DNA of 64,000 nucleotides from Streptomyces neyagawaensis. GTDB lineage: Bacteria; Actinomycetota; Actinomycetes; Streptomycetales; Streptomycetaceae. The notes below the pieces were generated by a model. It was given only the letters and a program-made list of their open reading frames with translations. It searched no databases and was not told where the DNA came from. Of the stretch, positions 18,805 to 27,258 are shown piece by piece. Numbering within the stretch: the first letter of the stretch is position 1; the number at the start of each line of letters is the position of its first letter. The DNA is taken from the NCBI RefSeq assembly GCF_023516595.1, contig NZ_JAMGBG010000027.1, positions 1 to 64,000 on the forward strand, written 5' to 3'. Made by a program: the position numbers and the translations under genes.

Positions 18805-19285
18805 CTGGGACCTCTTCGGCACGGAGACGGCTTGTCCGGAGTGCGCCAGTCACCCTAGGCCCGGGAATTCAATTCCCACAAGGAAGGCCCACCTAAATAA
18901 GCAACCCTTATTTCAGACCCGAGGGCATTCACCCCTCGCAAGAGAAATAAAGCATGCACACCCCTATGGAACCGGACAGTTCTCCATAGGTCACCCAGAC
19001 CCTCCGCAACAACCACCTCCCCCCTTACCGCATAACTACCCACGAACACGACCCATCGACAGCGTCAACCCCGAGCAAGCTATCAAGCAGCTGTCAATAT
19101 TCTTTCCGTTTACTGTATAAAAATTCACACGCGATTACGCCTTGCCAACAGCCGATCACGCACGGAATGCTGTGCCGGGGCGGAACTTGAAAGTTCTACA
19201 ACCCTCTATTTTCGGACATGCAGACCGCAGCGGGACGACCGCTTTCGGCTTTCCGAAATGCGGCCTCGCGGAAGGCTCATTACCC
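18805..19285. promoter_or_regulatory. AT-rich, palindrome-rich region upstream of the biosynthetic operon
   Basis: 481 bp without a convincing gene, clearly more AT-rich than the rest of the window between about 18850 and 19140. It holds several perfect inverted repeats: 18863-18877 (GGGAATT-C-AATTCCC), 18895-18913 (AAATAAG/CTTATTT), 18920-18938 (CGAGGG/CCCTCG), 18963-18990 (CCTATGGA/TCCATAGG) and 19183-19196 (GAACTT-GA-AAGTTC). TATAAA at 19116-19121 with CTGTCA at 19091-19096 (19-nt spacer) is a possible promoter. The palindromes could be operators or hairpins. Confidence 0.55.
19239..19263 (+). promoter_or_regulatory. Leader hairpin just before the first operon gene
   Basis: CCGCTTTCGG (19239-19248) pairs with CCGAAA...GCGG (19253-19263) with one bulged T and a CTTT loop. 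The ribosome-binding site GGAAGG (19270-19275) follows 6 nt later. It could tune translation or act as an attenuator. Confidence 0.4.
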
Positions 19286-20128
19286 ATGCTGAGAACTGGC
19301 AAGCCATTGAGATTAAGAAGACTGTCGCTGGCGGGCGACGACCGGCACCTGTTCGTCCCCCTCGACCACAGCGTCTCGGACGGCCCGGTCGTCCCCACGG
19401 GTCAGTGGAACGACCTGCTGCGGGCGCTGGTGACCGGCGGGGCCGACGGGATCATCGTCCACAAGGGACGCGCCCGCACCCTTCCGCCGGACATCCTCCA
19501 GAACTGCGCCCTGGTGGTGCATCTGAGCGCCAGTACCGCCTGCTCCGCCGATGTCGACGCCAAGGTGCTGGTCGGCGATGTCGAGGAGGCCGTGCGGCTC
19601 GGCGCGGACGCGGTGAGCGTGCATGTGAACATCGGGTCGGACACCGAGCGGCAGCAGCTCGCCGATCTCGGGGCGGTGGCCCGCTCCTGTGACACCTGGG
19701 GCATACCGCTGATCTCGATGATCTATCCGCGGGGCCCCCGCATCGAGAACCCCCGCGATCCCGCCCTCCTCGCGCACCTGGTCAATGTGGCCGCGGACCT
19801 GGGGGCCGACATGGTGAAGACCTCCGTCACCCTGCCGATCGACCGGATGGCCGAAGTGGTCGCCCACAGCCCCATTCCCGTCCTCGCGGCAGGCGGGCCT
19901 CCGGACGGATCGGACCTCATCGAGTACGGCGCCGCGGTGATGGCCGCCGGCTGCGCGGGGCTGGCCGTCGGCCGGCGGATCTTCTCGTCCCCCTCCCCCG
20001 CCTCCCTGGTGTCCCGGCTCGCCGCGGTCGTCCACGGGACGCATGCCGGCAGGGCCGGCGGCGCGGACAGCCAGGCTAACGACATGAACATGACTAACTA
20101 CTCGACTTTTGTGGCAGGTGTCGTATGA
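19286..20128 (+). CDS. DhnA-type class I aldolase, 3,4-AHBA biosynthesis (GriI-like)
   Basis: 280 residues. The ATG at 19286 has GGAAGG ten bases upstream; the frame is open earlier but the family starts here ([13 protein letters not shown] near residue 22). It belongs to the archaeal-type fructose-bisphosphate aldolase / ADTH synthase family. Lys178 in [10 protein letters not shown] is the expected Schiff-base residue and Tyr147 in MIYPRG the expected acid/base. In grixazone biosynthesis GriI condenses aspartate semialdehyde with DHAP to start 3-amino-4-hydroxybenzoate (established). The stop overlaps the next gene, a dehydroquinate-synthase-II homologue, the same pairing as griI-griH. Confidence 0.85.
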   Translation: MLRTGKPLRLRRLSLAGDDRHLFVPLDHSVSDGPVVPTGQWNDLLRALVTGGADGIIVHKGRARTLPPDILQNCALVVHLSASTACSADVDAKVLVGDVEEAVRLGADAVSVHVNIGSDTERQQLADLGAVARSCDTWGIPLISMIYPRGPRIENPRDPALLAHLVNVAADLGADMVKTSVTLPIDRMAEVVAHSPIPVLAAGGPPDGSDLIEYGAAVMAAGCAGLAVGRRIFSSPSPASLVSRLAAVVHGTHAGRAGGADSQANDMNMTNYSTFVAGVV

Positions 20129-21330
20129 GGTTCGCGTGGATCGATCTCCGTGAAGTCCCCCGGCCGCAGCTCCAGGCGGTGGTCGACGCGGCCATCCACA
20201 CCCGGATGGCCGGGGTGCTGGCCGCCGATGCCGAGCTGCTCGCGACGCTGCCACCGACCGTCACCCGGGTGCTGGTCCCCGGGGGCCCGGCCCCTACCGC
20301 CGCGAAGAAGCCCGGCGCCAAGGGCGACAAGGAGCAGCAGGAGACCAGGCCCGCCTCCGACGCCAAGCCCTCTGCCGCGACCGGATCCTCGGCCGACGCC
20401 GGAATCGACGTCCTGCTGCGGACGTTCACCGCCCAGGATCAGCTGGACGCTCTCGCCGCGGACAACCGCGCCACCGGGGCCACGCCCGTCGCCGGCTTCA
20501 TCGACGTACGGGACGACCGCACCCTGCGGCTGTCGTGCGCGGGCGCCATGGTGCTGCCGTACACCGTCATCCACTTCGCCGACCCGACCAAGATCCCGCT
20601 GGAGATCGTCCTCGCCGCGGCCGAGTCCGCCGAGGGCAAGCTGGTGACCGTGGTCGGCGACCTGGAAGAGGCTGCCATCGTCTTCGACGTGCTGGAGCGC
20701 GGCTCGGACGGCATCCTCTTCACGCCCCGCAGCGCCGACGACGTGTTCGCCCTGGCACGGCTGCTGGAGGCCACCACGCCCCAGCTGGAGCTGTGCACGC
20801 TGACCGTGGAGAGCATCCGGCACGTGGGGCTCGGCGACCGGGTCTGCGTGGACACCTGCTCGCACTTCGAGGAGGACGAGGGCATCCTCGTCGGCTCGTA
20901 CTCCTCCGGGTTCGTCCTGTGCTGCAGCGAGACCCACCCGCTGCCGTACATGCCCACCAGGCCGTTCCGGGTCAACGCGGGAGCCCTGCACTCGTACACG
21001 CTCGGCCCCGACAACCGCACCAACTACCTGAGCGAGGTCGGCTCCGGCAGCGCCCTGCTGGCCGTGGGCGCCGACGGCCGTACCCGGCGGGTCGTGGTCG
21101 GCCGCGCCAAGCTGGAGTCCCGGCCGCTCCTGGAGATCCGCACCCACGCCGAGGACGGACGGCTGGTCAGCCTGACTGTGCAGGACGACTGGCACGTACG
21201 GGTGCTCGGCCCGGGCGGGAAGGTCCTCAACGTCACCGAGCTGCAGACCGGTGACGAACTGCTCGGCTACCTGGCCACGGACAAGCGCCATGTGGGCCTT
21301 CCCATCGGCGAGTTCTGCAAGGAGGTCTGA
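20125..21330 (+). CDS. 3-dehydroquinate synthase II family enzyme, 3,4-AHBA synthase (GriH-like)
   Basis: 401 residues, ATGA overlap with the aldolase gene. Family signatures run EDEGILVGSYSSGFVLCCSE, RPFRVNAGALHSYTLGP, TNYLSEVGSG and VVVGRAKLESRPLLEI. GriH-type enzymes turn the aldolase product into 3-amino-4-hydroxybenzoic acid (established for griH). A low-complexity Ala/Lys/Pro insert (about residues 52-95) interrupts the N-terminal part. In primary metabolism the family makes archaeal dehydroquinate, but pairing with the aldolase inside an ACP/KS operon strongly favours 3,4-AHBA. Confidence 0.85.
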   Translation: MRFAWIDLREVPRPQLQAVVDAAIHTRMAGVLAADAELLATLPPTVTRVLVPGGPAPTAAKKPGAKGDKEQQETRPASDAKPSAATGSSADAGIDVLLRTFTAQDQLDALAADNRATGATPVAGFIDVRDDRTLRLSCAGAMVLPYTVIHFADPTKIPLEIVLAAAESAEGKLVTVVGDLEEAAIVFDVLERGSDGILFTPRSADDVFALARLLEATTPQLELCTLTVESIRHVGLGDRVCVDTCSHFEEDEGILVGSYSSGFVLCCSETHPLPYMPTRPFRVNAGALHSYTLGPDNRTNYLSEVGSGSALLAVGADGRTRRVVVGRAKLESRPLLEIRTHAEDGRLVSLTVQDDWHVRVLGPGGKVLNVTELQTGDELLGYLATDKRHVGLPIGEFCKEV

Positions 21331-21335
21331 GCCGG

Positions 21336-22745
21336 ATGGGCGAGCCTGCAGCGGAAGCGCAGGACGGGATGAGTTCCCTGCTCCAGCGGCTGTTCGACGC
21401 CGAGGACGACCGACTGCCGTATCTGACACACCGCCAGGACACCGTGACCCGTGGCGAGTTGCGGGAACGGGTGGCCAAGCAGGCCGCGGTGTTCGCCGGA
21501 TACGGCATCGGTCCGGGCAGCACCGTGGGACTGCGGACACCGCCCAGCTTCACCCAGGTCGAGGTGCTGCTCGCGCTGTGGCGGCTCGGCGCCCAGGTGA
21601 TGCTCTTCGACTTCCGGCTCAAACCGGCCGAGGTGGAGGCGCTCTGTGTCTCCTGCCGGCCACAGTTCATGGTCAGCGCCGGTACCAACGTCCGGGCGGC
21701 CTTCGGCTTCCGGCCCGAGTACGAGGTCGCCACCGAGTGCCACAGAACCGGGAGACCGGCCACCACCGGGCACCGGCTGGTCCAGTTCAGCTCGGGCTCC
21801 ACGGGACGGCCGAAGGTGATCGGCAGGACCGCCCGGTCGCTCGCCGCCGAGGTGGAGCGGTTCACCCGGATCCCCGGTATGCCGGGTGGGGGCGACCGGC
21901 TGCTGCTGCTCAGTTCGACGGCGCACAGCTTCGGTCTGGTCGGTGGGCTGCTGCACTCCCTCGCGGCCGGTGTCTCCGTGGTCTTCGCGCCCCGGGTCTC
22001 GGCCCGCGACATCCTGGCGGCCGCGGTGGACCACCGGATCACCGCCCTGTTCGGCGTGCCGATGCACTACGAGCTGCTCGCCGCCGCCGTCGATCCGCCC
22101 GCACTGCCCGAGCTGCGGATCGCGGTGTCGGGCGGCGAGCTGATGCCCCCGGAGGTCGCCGCGCGCTTCACCGAGACCTACGGCGTGCCCGTCGGCGAGT
22201 CCTACGGCACCACCGAGACCGGTGTGGTCGCCATGGACACCCGCGGCACGCTGCGGCCGTCGGTCGGCCGCGCGGCACCGGGTGTGGTGGTACGGGCGCA
22301 CAAGGGCGAACTCGACGTCGCGCTGGAGGAGTCGCCGTACCTCTTCGACTCGGGCGGCGCCCAGTACGCCGACGGCTGGCTGCACACCCGGGACCGCGCC
22401 ACGATCGACACCGCCGGCACGGTCCGGGTACAGGGCCGCGCCGACTCCCTCGTCGTGATCGGTGGCCTGAAAGTGGACCTCATCGAGGTCGAGAACGTGC
22501 TGCGCGAGCATCCCGCGGTCGAGCAGGCGGTCCTGGTCCACGAGGACGTGACCGAGGCCTACGTCGCGGTCACCGACGGGGACCGGCAGCCGTCCGCCGA
22601 GGAACTGCTGCGCTGGTGCCGCGAACGGCTGGCCGACTACAAGCTCCCCCGGGTGATCCGGCTGATGGAGGCCCTGCCGCGCACCGCCAACGGCAAGCTC
22701 GTCCGCCACGCCGCGCACCTACGTGGAACCACGACAGACGCCTGA
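21336..22745 (+). CDS. ANL-superfamily adenylating enzyme, probable 3,4-AHBA loading ligase
   Basis: 469 residues, compact for the family. The P-loop FSSGSTGRPK is at about 151-160, GESYGTTETG at 287-296, the DRATID/GRADSLVVIGGLKVDLIEVE hinge follows, and the C-terminal catalytic Lys454 sits in PRTANGK. All core motifs are intact, so it should form an acyl-AMP. It starts five bases after the AHBA synthase and directly precedes two ACP genes, so loading 3,4-AHBA (or a related aryl acid) on an ACP is the best guess. Direct CoA ligation is the alternative. Confidence 0.75.
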   Translation: MGEPAAEAQDGMSSLLQRLFDAEDDRLPYLTHRQDTVTRGELRERVAKQAAVFAGYGIGPGSTVGLRTPPSFTQVEVLLALWRLGAQVMLFDFRLKPAEVEALCVSCRPQFMVSAGTNVRAAFGFRPEYEVATECHRTGRPATTGHRLVQFSSGSTGRPKVIGRTARSLAAEVERFTRIPGMPGGGDRLLLLSSTAHSFGLVGGLLHSLAAGVSVVFAPRVSARDILAAAVDHRITALFGVPMHYELLAAAVDPPALPELRIAVSGGELMPPEVAARFTETYGVPVGESYGTTETGVVAMDTRGTLRPSVGRAAPGVVVRAHKGELDVALEESPYLFDSGGAQYADGWLHTRDRATIDTAGTVRVQGRADSLVVIGGLKVDLIEVENVLREHPAVEQAVLVHEDVTEAYVAVTDGDRQPSAEELLRWCRERLADYKLPRVIRLMEALPRTANGKLVRHAAHLRGTTTDA

Positions 22746-22800
22746 CACGGCAGGGCACTTTCCCTCCGTTTCCGTATGACTTTTCCCCCCGGAGATACCC

Positions 22801-23079
22801 ATGAGCATGTCCATAGCCCTGGAAGACGCGATCCGTGAGTTCGTCCTGACGACGGTCATCGACGAGATGAACATCCTCATGAGCCGCGACGGCATCACGG
22901 ACGACAGCCCGGTGACTGTCGGCGGGCTGGAACTGGACTCGCTGAGCCTGATCGAACTCACTCTGCGCATGGAGGCGCGGTTCGGCGTCGAGATCCCGGA
23001 CACCGACATCGAGCCCCTGGCCTCCCTGACCTTCGGTGGACTGGTCTCCGAGGTCGTCCGACGCGGTGCGAAGGCATGA
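22801..23079 (+). CDS. Acyl carrier protein (first of two)
   Basis: 92 residues. The phosphopantetheine attachment motif ELDSLSLIELTLRMEARFGVE places the modified Ser at 47. The four-helix ACP pattern and acidic character fit. GGAG lies nine to ten bases before the ATG. A 55-bp gap separates it from the ligase gene; its stop overlaps the second ACP start (ATGA). It presumably carries the aryl starter or the growing chain for the ketosynthase encoded downstream. Confidence 0.9.
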   Translation: MSMSIALEDAIREFVLTTVIDEMNILMSRDGITDDSPVTVGGLELDSLSLIELTLRMEARFGVEIPDTDIEPLASLTFGGLVSEVVRRGAKA

Positions 23080-23474
23080 ACTCCGGAACCTCCGCGCTGA
23101 CACCCATGTCCTCCAGGCCCCCCACATCCCCCACTTCCCCCACATCCCTCATGTCTCTCCTCACCACCGAAACCATCCGGGACCTGCTGTCGGACCCGAA
23201 GATCTTCCCCGGGCTGCCGACCGACCTCGACGAGGACGCGGAACTGGTGCTCGACTCGCTCGGCCTGATCTGGCTGCTGCACGAGATGGAAGAGCGCTAC
23301 GCCCTGATCGTCGAACCCACCGACGCCGACATCGCCGGACTCACCTCGCTGCGGCGGATCACCGACTACCTGAACACCGCCGCCCGGGCGCAGGACCCGG
23401 AAAGTCAGCAGGACGGGGACGGGGAGATGGCCGGGGACGAGGACGGAAGGGGAGGTCGCGGCGATGAGCGGTGA
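23076..23474 (+). CDS. Acyl carrier protein (second of two)
   Basis: 132 residues from the overlapping ATG. The attachment Ser61 lies in LVLDSLGLIWLLHEMEERY. The first ~26 residues are Ser/Thr/Pro-rich and are encoded by four 9-bp tandem repeats (23120-23155); an internal ATG at 23151 would give a normal ACP length, so either start may be used. The C-terminal ~25 residues are Asp/Glu/Gly-rich and overlap the ketosynthase start by 11 bases. Two different ACPs suggest separate loading and extension carriers, or one for release. Confidence 0.85.
   Translation: MNSGTSALTPMSSRPPTSPTSPTSLMSLLTTETIRDLLSDPKIFPGLPTDLDEDAELVLDSLGLIWLLHEMEERYALIVEPTDADIAGLTSLRRITDYLNTAARAQDPESQQDGDGEMAGDEDGRGGRGDER
23120..23155 (+). 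repeat. Four 9-bp tandem repeats at the 5' end of the second ACP gene
   Basis: Units CCCCACATC, CCCCACTTC, CCCCACATC and CCTCATGTC in direct succession, three codons each. They encode the Thr/Ser/Pro-rich head and run into the alternative ATG at 23151. Confidence 0.8.
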
Positions 23475-24648
23475 AGTGACGGTGACCGGATTCGGCGTCC
23501 GCACGGCGTTCGGCACGGGCGCCGACGCCCTGCGGCGCGGGGTCTTCGCGGGAGTCCCCGCGTTCACGCCCACCACCAGGTTCGACACCGGCCCGTACCG
23601 TACGCCGATGGCGGCCGCCGCCCCGGACGGACCCGACGCGGTCGAGGGCTGGGCACTGCGCCACGCGCTCGCCGAGTGCGGAACGGAAGGCCTCGACATG
23701 GCGGGCCTGCCCTCGGGCACGGAGGCAGCGGTCCTGCTCGGCACCGTCGGTGACACCACCAGCATCACCCACCACTGGCAAGCCGCCGCCGGCTCCGCAC
23801 CGGGCGCGGGCGAGGCGATGGAGCGGGCCGCCGACGCCGTGCCCGCACACCTGGCCGAGCAACTGGCCGGGGGGCTGGGACTGACCGGGCCCCGGCTCAC
23901 CTTCACCAACGCCTGTGTCGCCTCCGCCGCCGCGATCATCCACGCCTGCCGGCTGATCTCCTCCGGCCGGATCGACGTGGCGGTCTGCGCGGGCGCTTAT
24001 CTGGTGGAGGAGGCGACGTTCGGCAAGTTCGACTCCGGCCGGGCGTTGTCCCGCGACGGCATGGTGCGCCCGTTCAGCGTCGACCGCAGTGGACTGCTGC
24101 TCGGCGACGGGGTGGCCGTCGTGGTGCTGGAGTCCGCCGAGCACGCCCGGCGCCGTGGTGCCCGGCCGCTGGTGAACGTGGTGGGCTGGGGCGCGGCCAC
24201 GGACGCCCACCACATCGCCCAGCCGCACCCCGAGGGTGCCGGGCTGGCGGCGGCCGCGCGCCAGGCGCTGCGGCTCGCCGGCGACGCGGACGGCTCCACC
24301 CTCGGGTACGTCAACGCCCATGGCACCGGCACCAAGTACAACGACGCGGCCGAGACCCGTGGCCTGCGGGCCGCCTTCCCGGAGCGGGCCGAGTCGATAC
24401 CGGTCAGCTCCACCAAGGGCACCACCGGCCACCTCCTGCAGGCGGCCGGCGTCGTGGAGTTCGTGATCACGATGCTGGCCGTGATGGACGGCGTACTGCC
24501 GCCGACCGCCGGGTTCACCCGGCCGGACCCGGAGTGCGACCTGGACTACGTGCCGAACTCACCGCGCCCGGCCGACCTGCGCCGGGCCCTGACCATCAAC
24601 GCCGCCTTCGGTGGCGCCAACACCGCACTCGTCCTGGAGCGGCCATGA
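23464..24648 (+). CDS. Beta-ketoacyl-ACP synthase (type II PKS KS-alpha / FabF-like)
   Basis: 394 residues. The full catalytic triad is present: Cys151 in FTNACVASAAAI, His286 in VNAHGTGT and His323 in STKGTTGHLLQAAG. It would extend an ACP-bound starter with malonyl-ACP by decarboxylative condensation. The length is normal for FabF-type enzymes. The stop overlaps the following KS-like gene (ATGA), the usual KS-alpha/CLF arrangement. Highly-reducing type II PKS clusters (for example ishigamide) use such pairs to make short unsaturated chains (established family knowledge). Confidence 0.9.
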   Translation: MSGEVTVTGFGVRTAFGTGADALRRGVFAGVPAFTPTTRFDTGPYRTPMAAAAPDGPDAVEGWALRHALAECGTEGLDMAGLPSGTEAAVLLGTVGDTTSITHHWQAAAGSAPGAGEAMERAADAVPAHLAEQLAGGLGLTGPRLTFTNACVASAAAIIHACRLISSGRIDVAVCAGAYLVEEATFGKFDSGRALSRDGMVRPFSVDRSGLLLGDGVAVVVLESAEHARRRGARPLVNVVGWGAATDAHHIAQPHPEGAGLAAAARQALRLAGDADGSTLGYVNAHGTGTKYNDAAETRGLRAAFPERAESIPVSSTKGTTGHLLQAAGVVEFVITMLAVMDGVLPPTAGFTRPDPECDLDYVPNSPRPADLRRALTINAAFGGANTALVLERP

Positions 24649-25574
24649 CGACCGGGAACGTCGACAGCGTCGAGAAGGCCGGCGAGGCCGGAAAAGCACG
24701 GGAGGCGGAGAACGCCGAGAAGGCGGAGAAGGCGGAGAACGCCGAAAAAGCGGTGCTCCGCTCGCCCCTCGGCATCCTCGCGACCGCCACCGCGACCCAC
24801 GGCACCGGCGGGGACGACGACACCCCGCTGCCCAGACTGTCCGGCTTCGTGGAGTCGGTCTTCAGCCCGCTGGCGTACGAGGTCAGCAGACGGTGTCTGA
24901 CCGAACGGCCCGGAGACGGCTCACGCACCGCGGTCGTCCTGGCCAGTTTGCAGGGTGACACCACCACCGAGGATCTGGCCGGTCAGCGCATGGTCGCCGG
25001 TCGGGTCCACAACCCGCTGCTGTTCATGCAGGCCACCGCCAACTCCGTACTGGGCTATCTCAGCCGGGAGTTCCGGATCACCGCGCAGATGTTCAGCCTC
25101 TCCACCCTCGATGACCCGGTGACCGAACTGCTGGCCATGGCGGATCTGCTCCTGGAGGACCCGGAGCTCGACCGCGTGCTGGTGCTGGGCGTGGAGCTGG
25201 GCGGCGGCGAGCGTGTGGCCGCCGTGCACCGGGAACTGGCCGCGGGCACCGGCCGCCCCGAGCCGGACACGCCCGCGTCCGCCGGTCTGGCAGCGGCTGT
25301 GCTGCTCGGCCGGCCGGGCGCCGAGGCACCCGTGTCGGTCCGGCCGGCCGAACCGTACGACGTCGCCGACCATGCCGAGAACCCCGGGGCAGCCGGGCAC
25401 TCCGGGAGCATCCAGGGCCTGTTCGACCTGGCCGCCGCCCACCGCCGACTGCTGCGGCACGGTGGCAGCCACCTGCTGGCCACGGACCCGGCCGAGTGGC
25501 ACGGCCCGGCCGCGTTCACCCTCACCGCGCATGCGCCCGGAACGAACGAGACGGAGAGCCATGCTCATCAGTAA
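24645..25574 (+). CDS. Short ketosynthase-like protein (chain-length-factor-like, KS-beta)
   Basis: 309 residues, well below the usual ~400. ATGA overlap with the KS fixes the start. Residues 9-36 are a Glu/Lys/Ala repeat (EKAENAE...), then PLGILATATATHG begins the KS-like domain. The nucleophile region reads NPLLFMQATANSVLGYLSREFRI, with no Cys where a KS would have one, and the His-containing C-terminal motifs of the active enzyme are not evident. It resembles ketoacyl-synthase-2/CLF proteins that pair with an active KS. It overlaps the next gene by 14 bases. Confidence 0.7.
   Translation: MTTGNVDSVEKAGEAGKAREAENAEKAEKAENAEKAVLRSPLGILATATATHGTGGDDDTPLPRLSGFVESVFSPLAYEVSRRCLTERPGDGSRTAVVLASLQGDTTTEDLAGQRMVAGRVHNPLLFMQATANSVLGYLSREFRITAQMFSLSTLDDPVTELLAMADLLLEDPELDRVLVLGVELGGGERVAAVHRELAAGTGRPEPDTPASAGLAAAVLLGRPGAEAPVSVRPAEPYDVADHAENPGAAGHSGSIQGLFDLAAAHRRLLRHGGSHLLATDPAEWHGPAAFTLTAHAPGTNETESHAHQ
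24708..24752 (+). repeat. Five 9-bp tandem repeats encoding E-(K/N)-A
   Basis: Units GAGAACGCC, GAGAAGGCG, GAGAAGGCG, GAGAACGCC and GAAAAAGCG follow each other, encoding a Glu-Lys/Asn-Ala helix at the N-terminus of the KS-like protein. More degenerate copies precede them. Confidence 0.8.
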
Positions 25575-27258
25575 GCAGGAGCGGTCGCGGATCTGCGCCG
25601 ACACGGAACTCGGCGCCGGTAACGTCCTGGACCGTCTGAAGGCGTACGACCGCTCGCTCGACGAGCCCGCCCTGTGGACGGACGGCACCTGGCAGGCACC
25701 GGACGGCAGCCGTCCCGAGGTACTGACGCTCGGACAGCTGCACGTGGTCGTCGAAACGTACGCGGGCTGGTACGCCGCCCACGGTGTCAAGCCGCGCGAC
25801 CCGGTCGCCGTGCACTCGTACTCCAGTGCGGAGAACGCGGTGAACTACCTGGCCCTGACGTCCCTCGGCGCGATCCCGTCGCTCGTCAACGGCAATCTGC
25901 GCCCGGACATCGCTCGGGAGTACGTGCGCCGTCAGGGCGCGGTGGGCGTGTTCACGGACGCCGAGCACCACGACGTGTTCTCGGAGTCGGGACTCGGCTT
26001 CTCGGTGACCGCCGTCGACATCCGGCCGAAGCACCGCGAACTGCTCCCGCAGTCGTACCCGTATCGGCACGACCCCACCGATCCGGTGATCATCACGCAC
26101 TCCTCCGGCACCACCGGCATGCCCAAGGGCGTGCCGCACACCCACCGGACGCTGTTGTACTCCCAGTTGCACAGCCTGGGCTACTCCACCGGGGCCGACA
26201 TGGAGCGCACACTGGTGGCGCTGCCCGGACCGCACAACGCGTCCATCTCGACGCTGCTGAAATGCCTGTTGCTGCGTGCGGACATCAAGCTGCTCTCCAG
26301 CCAGCGCGGCACCGACGTGCTCGACGCCATCGAGGAGTTCCGGCCCACCACGGTGCTGGCCTTCGCCGGGACCTTCGGTGAGATGGCCGCCGAGGACCTC
26401 GCCGCCCGCGACCTGTCGAGCGTGCGGTCGTGGTTCAACACCGGGGACGCGGCGCACGAGGCGCACATCCGCACCCTGGTGCAGTACGGCCACCACCAGA
26501 AGATGGGCCGGGACCTGCGCCTCACCCGGGTCGAGGGTTCGGTCTTCGTGGACGGCCTCGGCACATCGGAGCTCGGCAACTCGGTCTTCCGCATCGTGCA
26601 CACCAAGGACACCTCGGCGTACTCGCGCTGCGTCGGCAAGGTGGTCGGCTACGCCGAGGCCGCCGTGCTGGCCGAGGACGGCACCCCGCTGCCGCCCGGG
26701 CAGATCGGCCGCCTCGGGCTGAAGTCACCCACGCTCACGCCGGGTTACTGGAACGACTCCCTGACCTGGAACCGGATGCGGCTGGGCGGCTACTGGCTCC
26801 CCGGCGACCTCGCCTACCAGGACGAGAAGGGCAACTTCTACCACCTGGACCGGGCCACTGACGCCATCCGGACCCGGGGCGGCGTCCTGTTCAGCACCCG
26901 CACCGAGGAACTGCTGCTGCGGGAGATCCCGGAGCTCGTGGACTGCACCGTCGTGGGCATCGCCCCGGAAGGCGTACGGGCGGACTGGGACGGCGACGGG
27001 GAAGCCGAGGCGCGTGTGCTGCTCCAGCTCGCGCACGACGACGCGGCCGACGGCACCGGCGTCGACGGTGACGAGGCGTGGACCGAGCGGGTCAACGCGA
27101 TCCTGGCGGACGCCGGATTCCCCCCGGTGACCCACGCCCTGCCCATGAAGGGCGACGACGTGGCCAAGGGCGCCACCGGAAAGGTCCTCAAACGAGTGAT
27201 GCGCGACCGGCTCGCCGCTGACGCGGCCGGCACGGTCGCCACCAAGGAGCACGCATGA
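25561..27258 (+). CDS. ANL-superfamily ligase, candidate ATP-dependent diazotase
   Basis: 565 residues. P-loop HSSGTTGMPKG at about 180-190, YWLPGDLAYQDEKGNFYHLDRATDAIRTRGG in the hinge, catalytic Lys541 in KGATGKVLKR. It differs clearly from the first ligase of the operon. In cremeomycin (CreM) and in avenalumic and p-coumaric acid pathways, ANL-family enzymes use ATP and nitrous acid to diazotise aryl amines (established). Its position next to a nitrous-acid module makes that role plausible here; an ordinary acyl-CoA ligase remains possible. The start overlaps the KS-like gene by 14 bases, the stop overlaps the next gene. Confidence 0.7.
   Translation: MLISKQERSRICADTELGAGNVLDRLKAYDRSLDEPALWTDGTWQAPDGSRPEVLTLGQLHVVVETYAGWYAAHGVKPRDPVAVHSYSSAENAVNYLALTSLGAIPSLVNGNLRPDIAREYVRRQGAVGVFTDAEHHDVFSESGLGFSVTAVDIRPKHRELLPQSYPYRHDPTDPVIITHSSGTTGMPKGVPHTHRTLLYSQLHSLGYSTGADMERTLVALPGPHNASISTLLKCLLLRADIKLLSSQRGTDVLDAIEEFRPTTVLAFAGTFGEMAAEDLAARDLSSVRSWFNTGDAAHEAHIRTLVQYGHHQKMGRDLRLTRVEGSVFVDGLGTSELGNSVFRIVHTKDTSAYSRCVGKVVGYAEAAVLAEDGTPLPPGQIGRLGLKSPTLTPGYWNDSLTWNRMRLGGYWLPGDLAYQDEKGNFYHLDRATDAIRTRGGVLFSTRTEELLLREIPELVDCTVVGIAPEGVRADWDGDGEAEARVLLQLAHDDAADGTGVDGDEAWTERVNAILADAGFPPVTHALPMKGDDVAKGATGKVLKRVMRDRLAADAAGTVATKEHA

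Noticed and set aside
18855..19049. 64-codon minus-strand frame in the AT-rich gap
   Set aside because: No ribosome-binding site, no family features, and it runs through the inverted repeats.
19142..19285. N-terminal extension of the aldolase
   Set aside because: The family begins near the ATG at 19286, which has a good GGAAGG, and the upstream residues are not conserved-looking.
23120..23155. Possible CRISPR or short direct-repeat array
   Set aside because: Units are 9 bp, contiguous and in frame within an ACP gene; no spacers.
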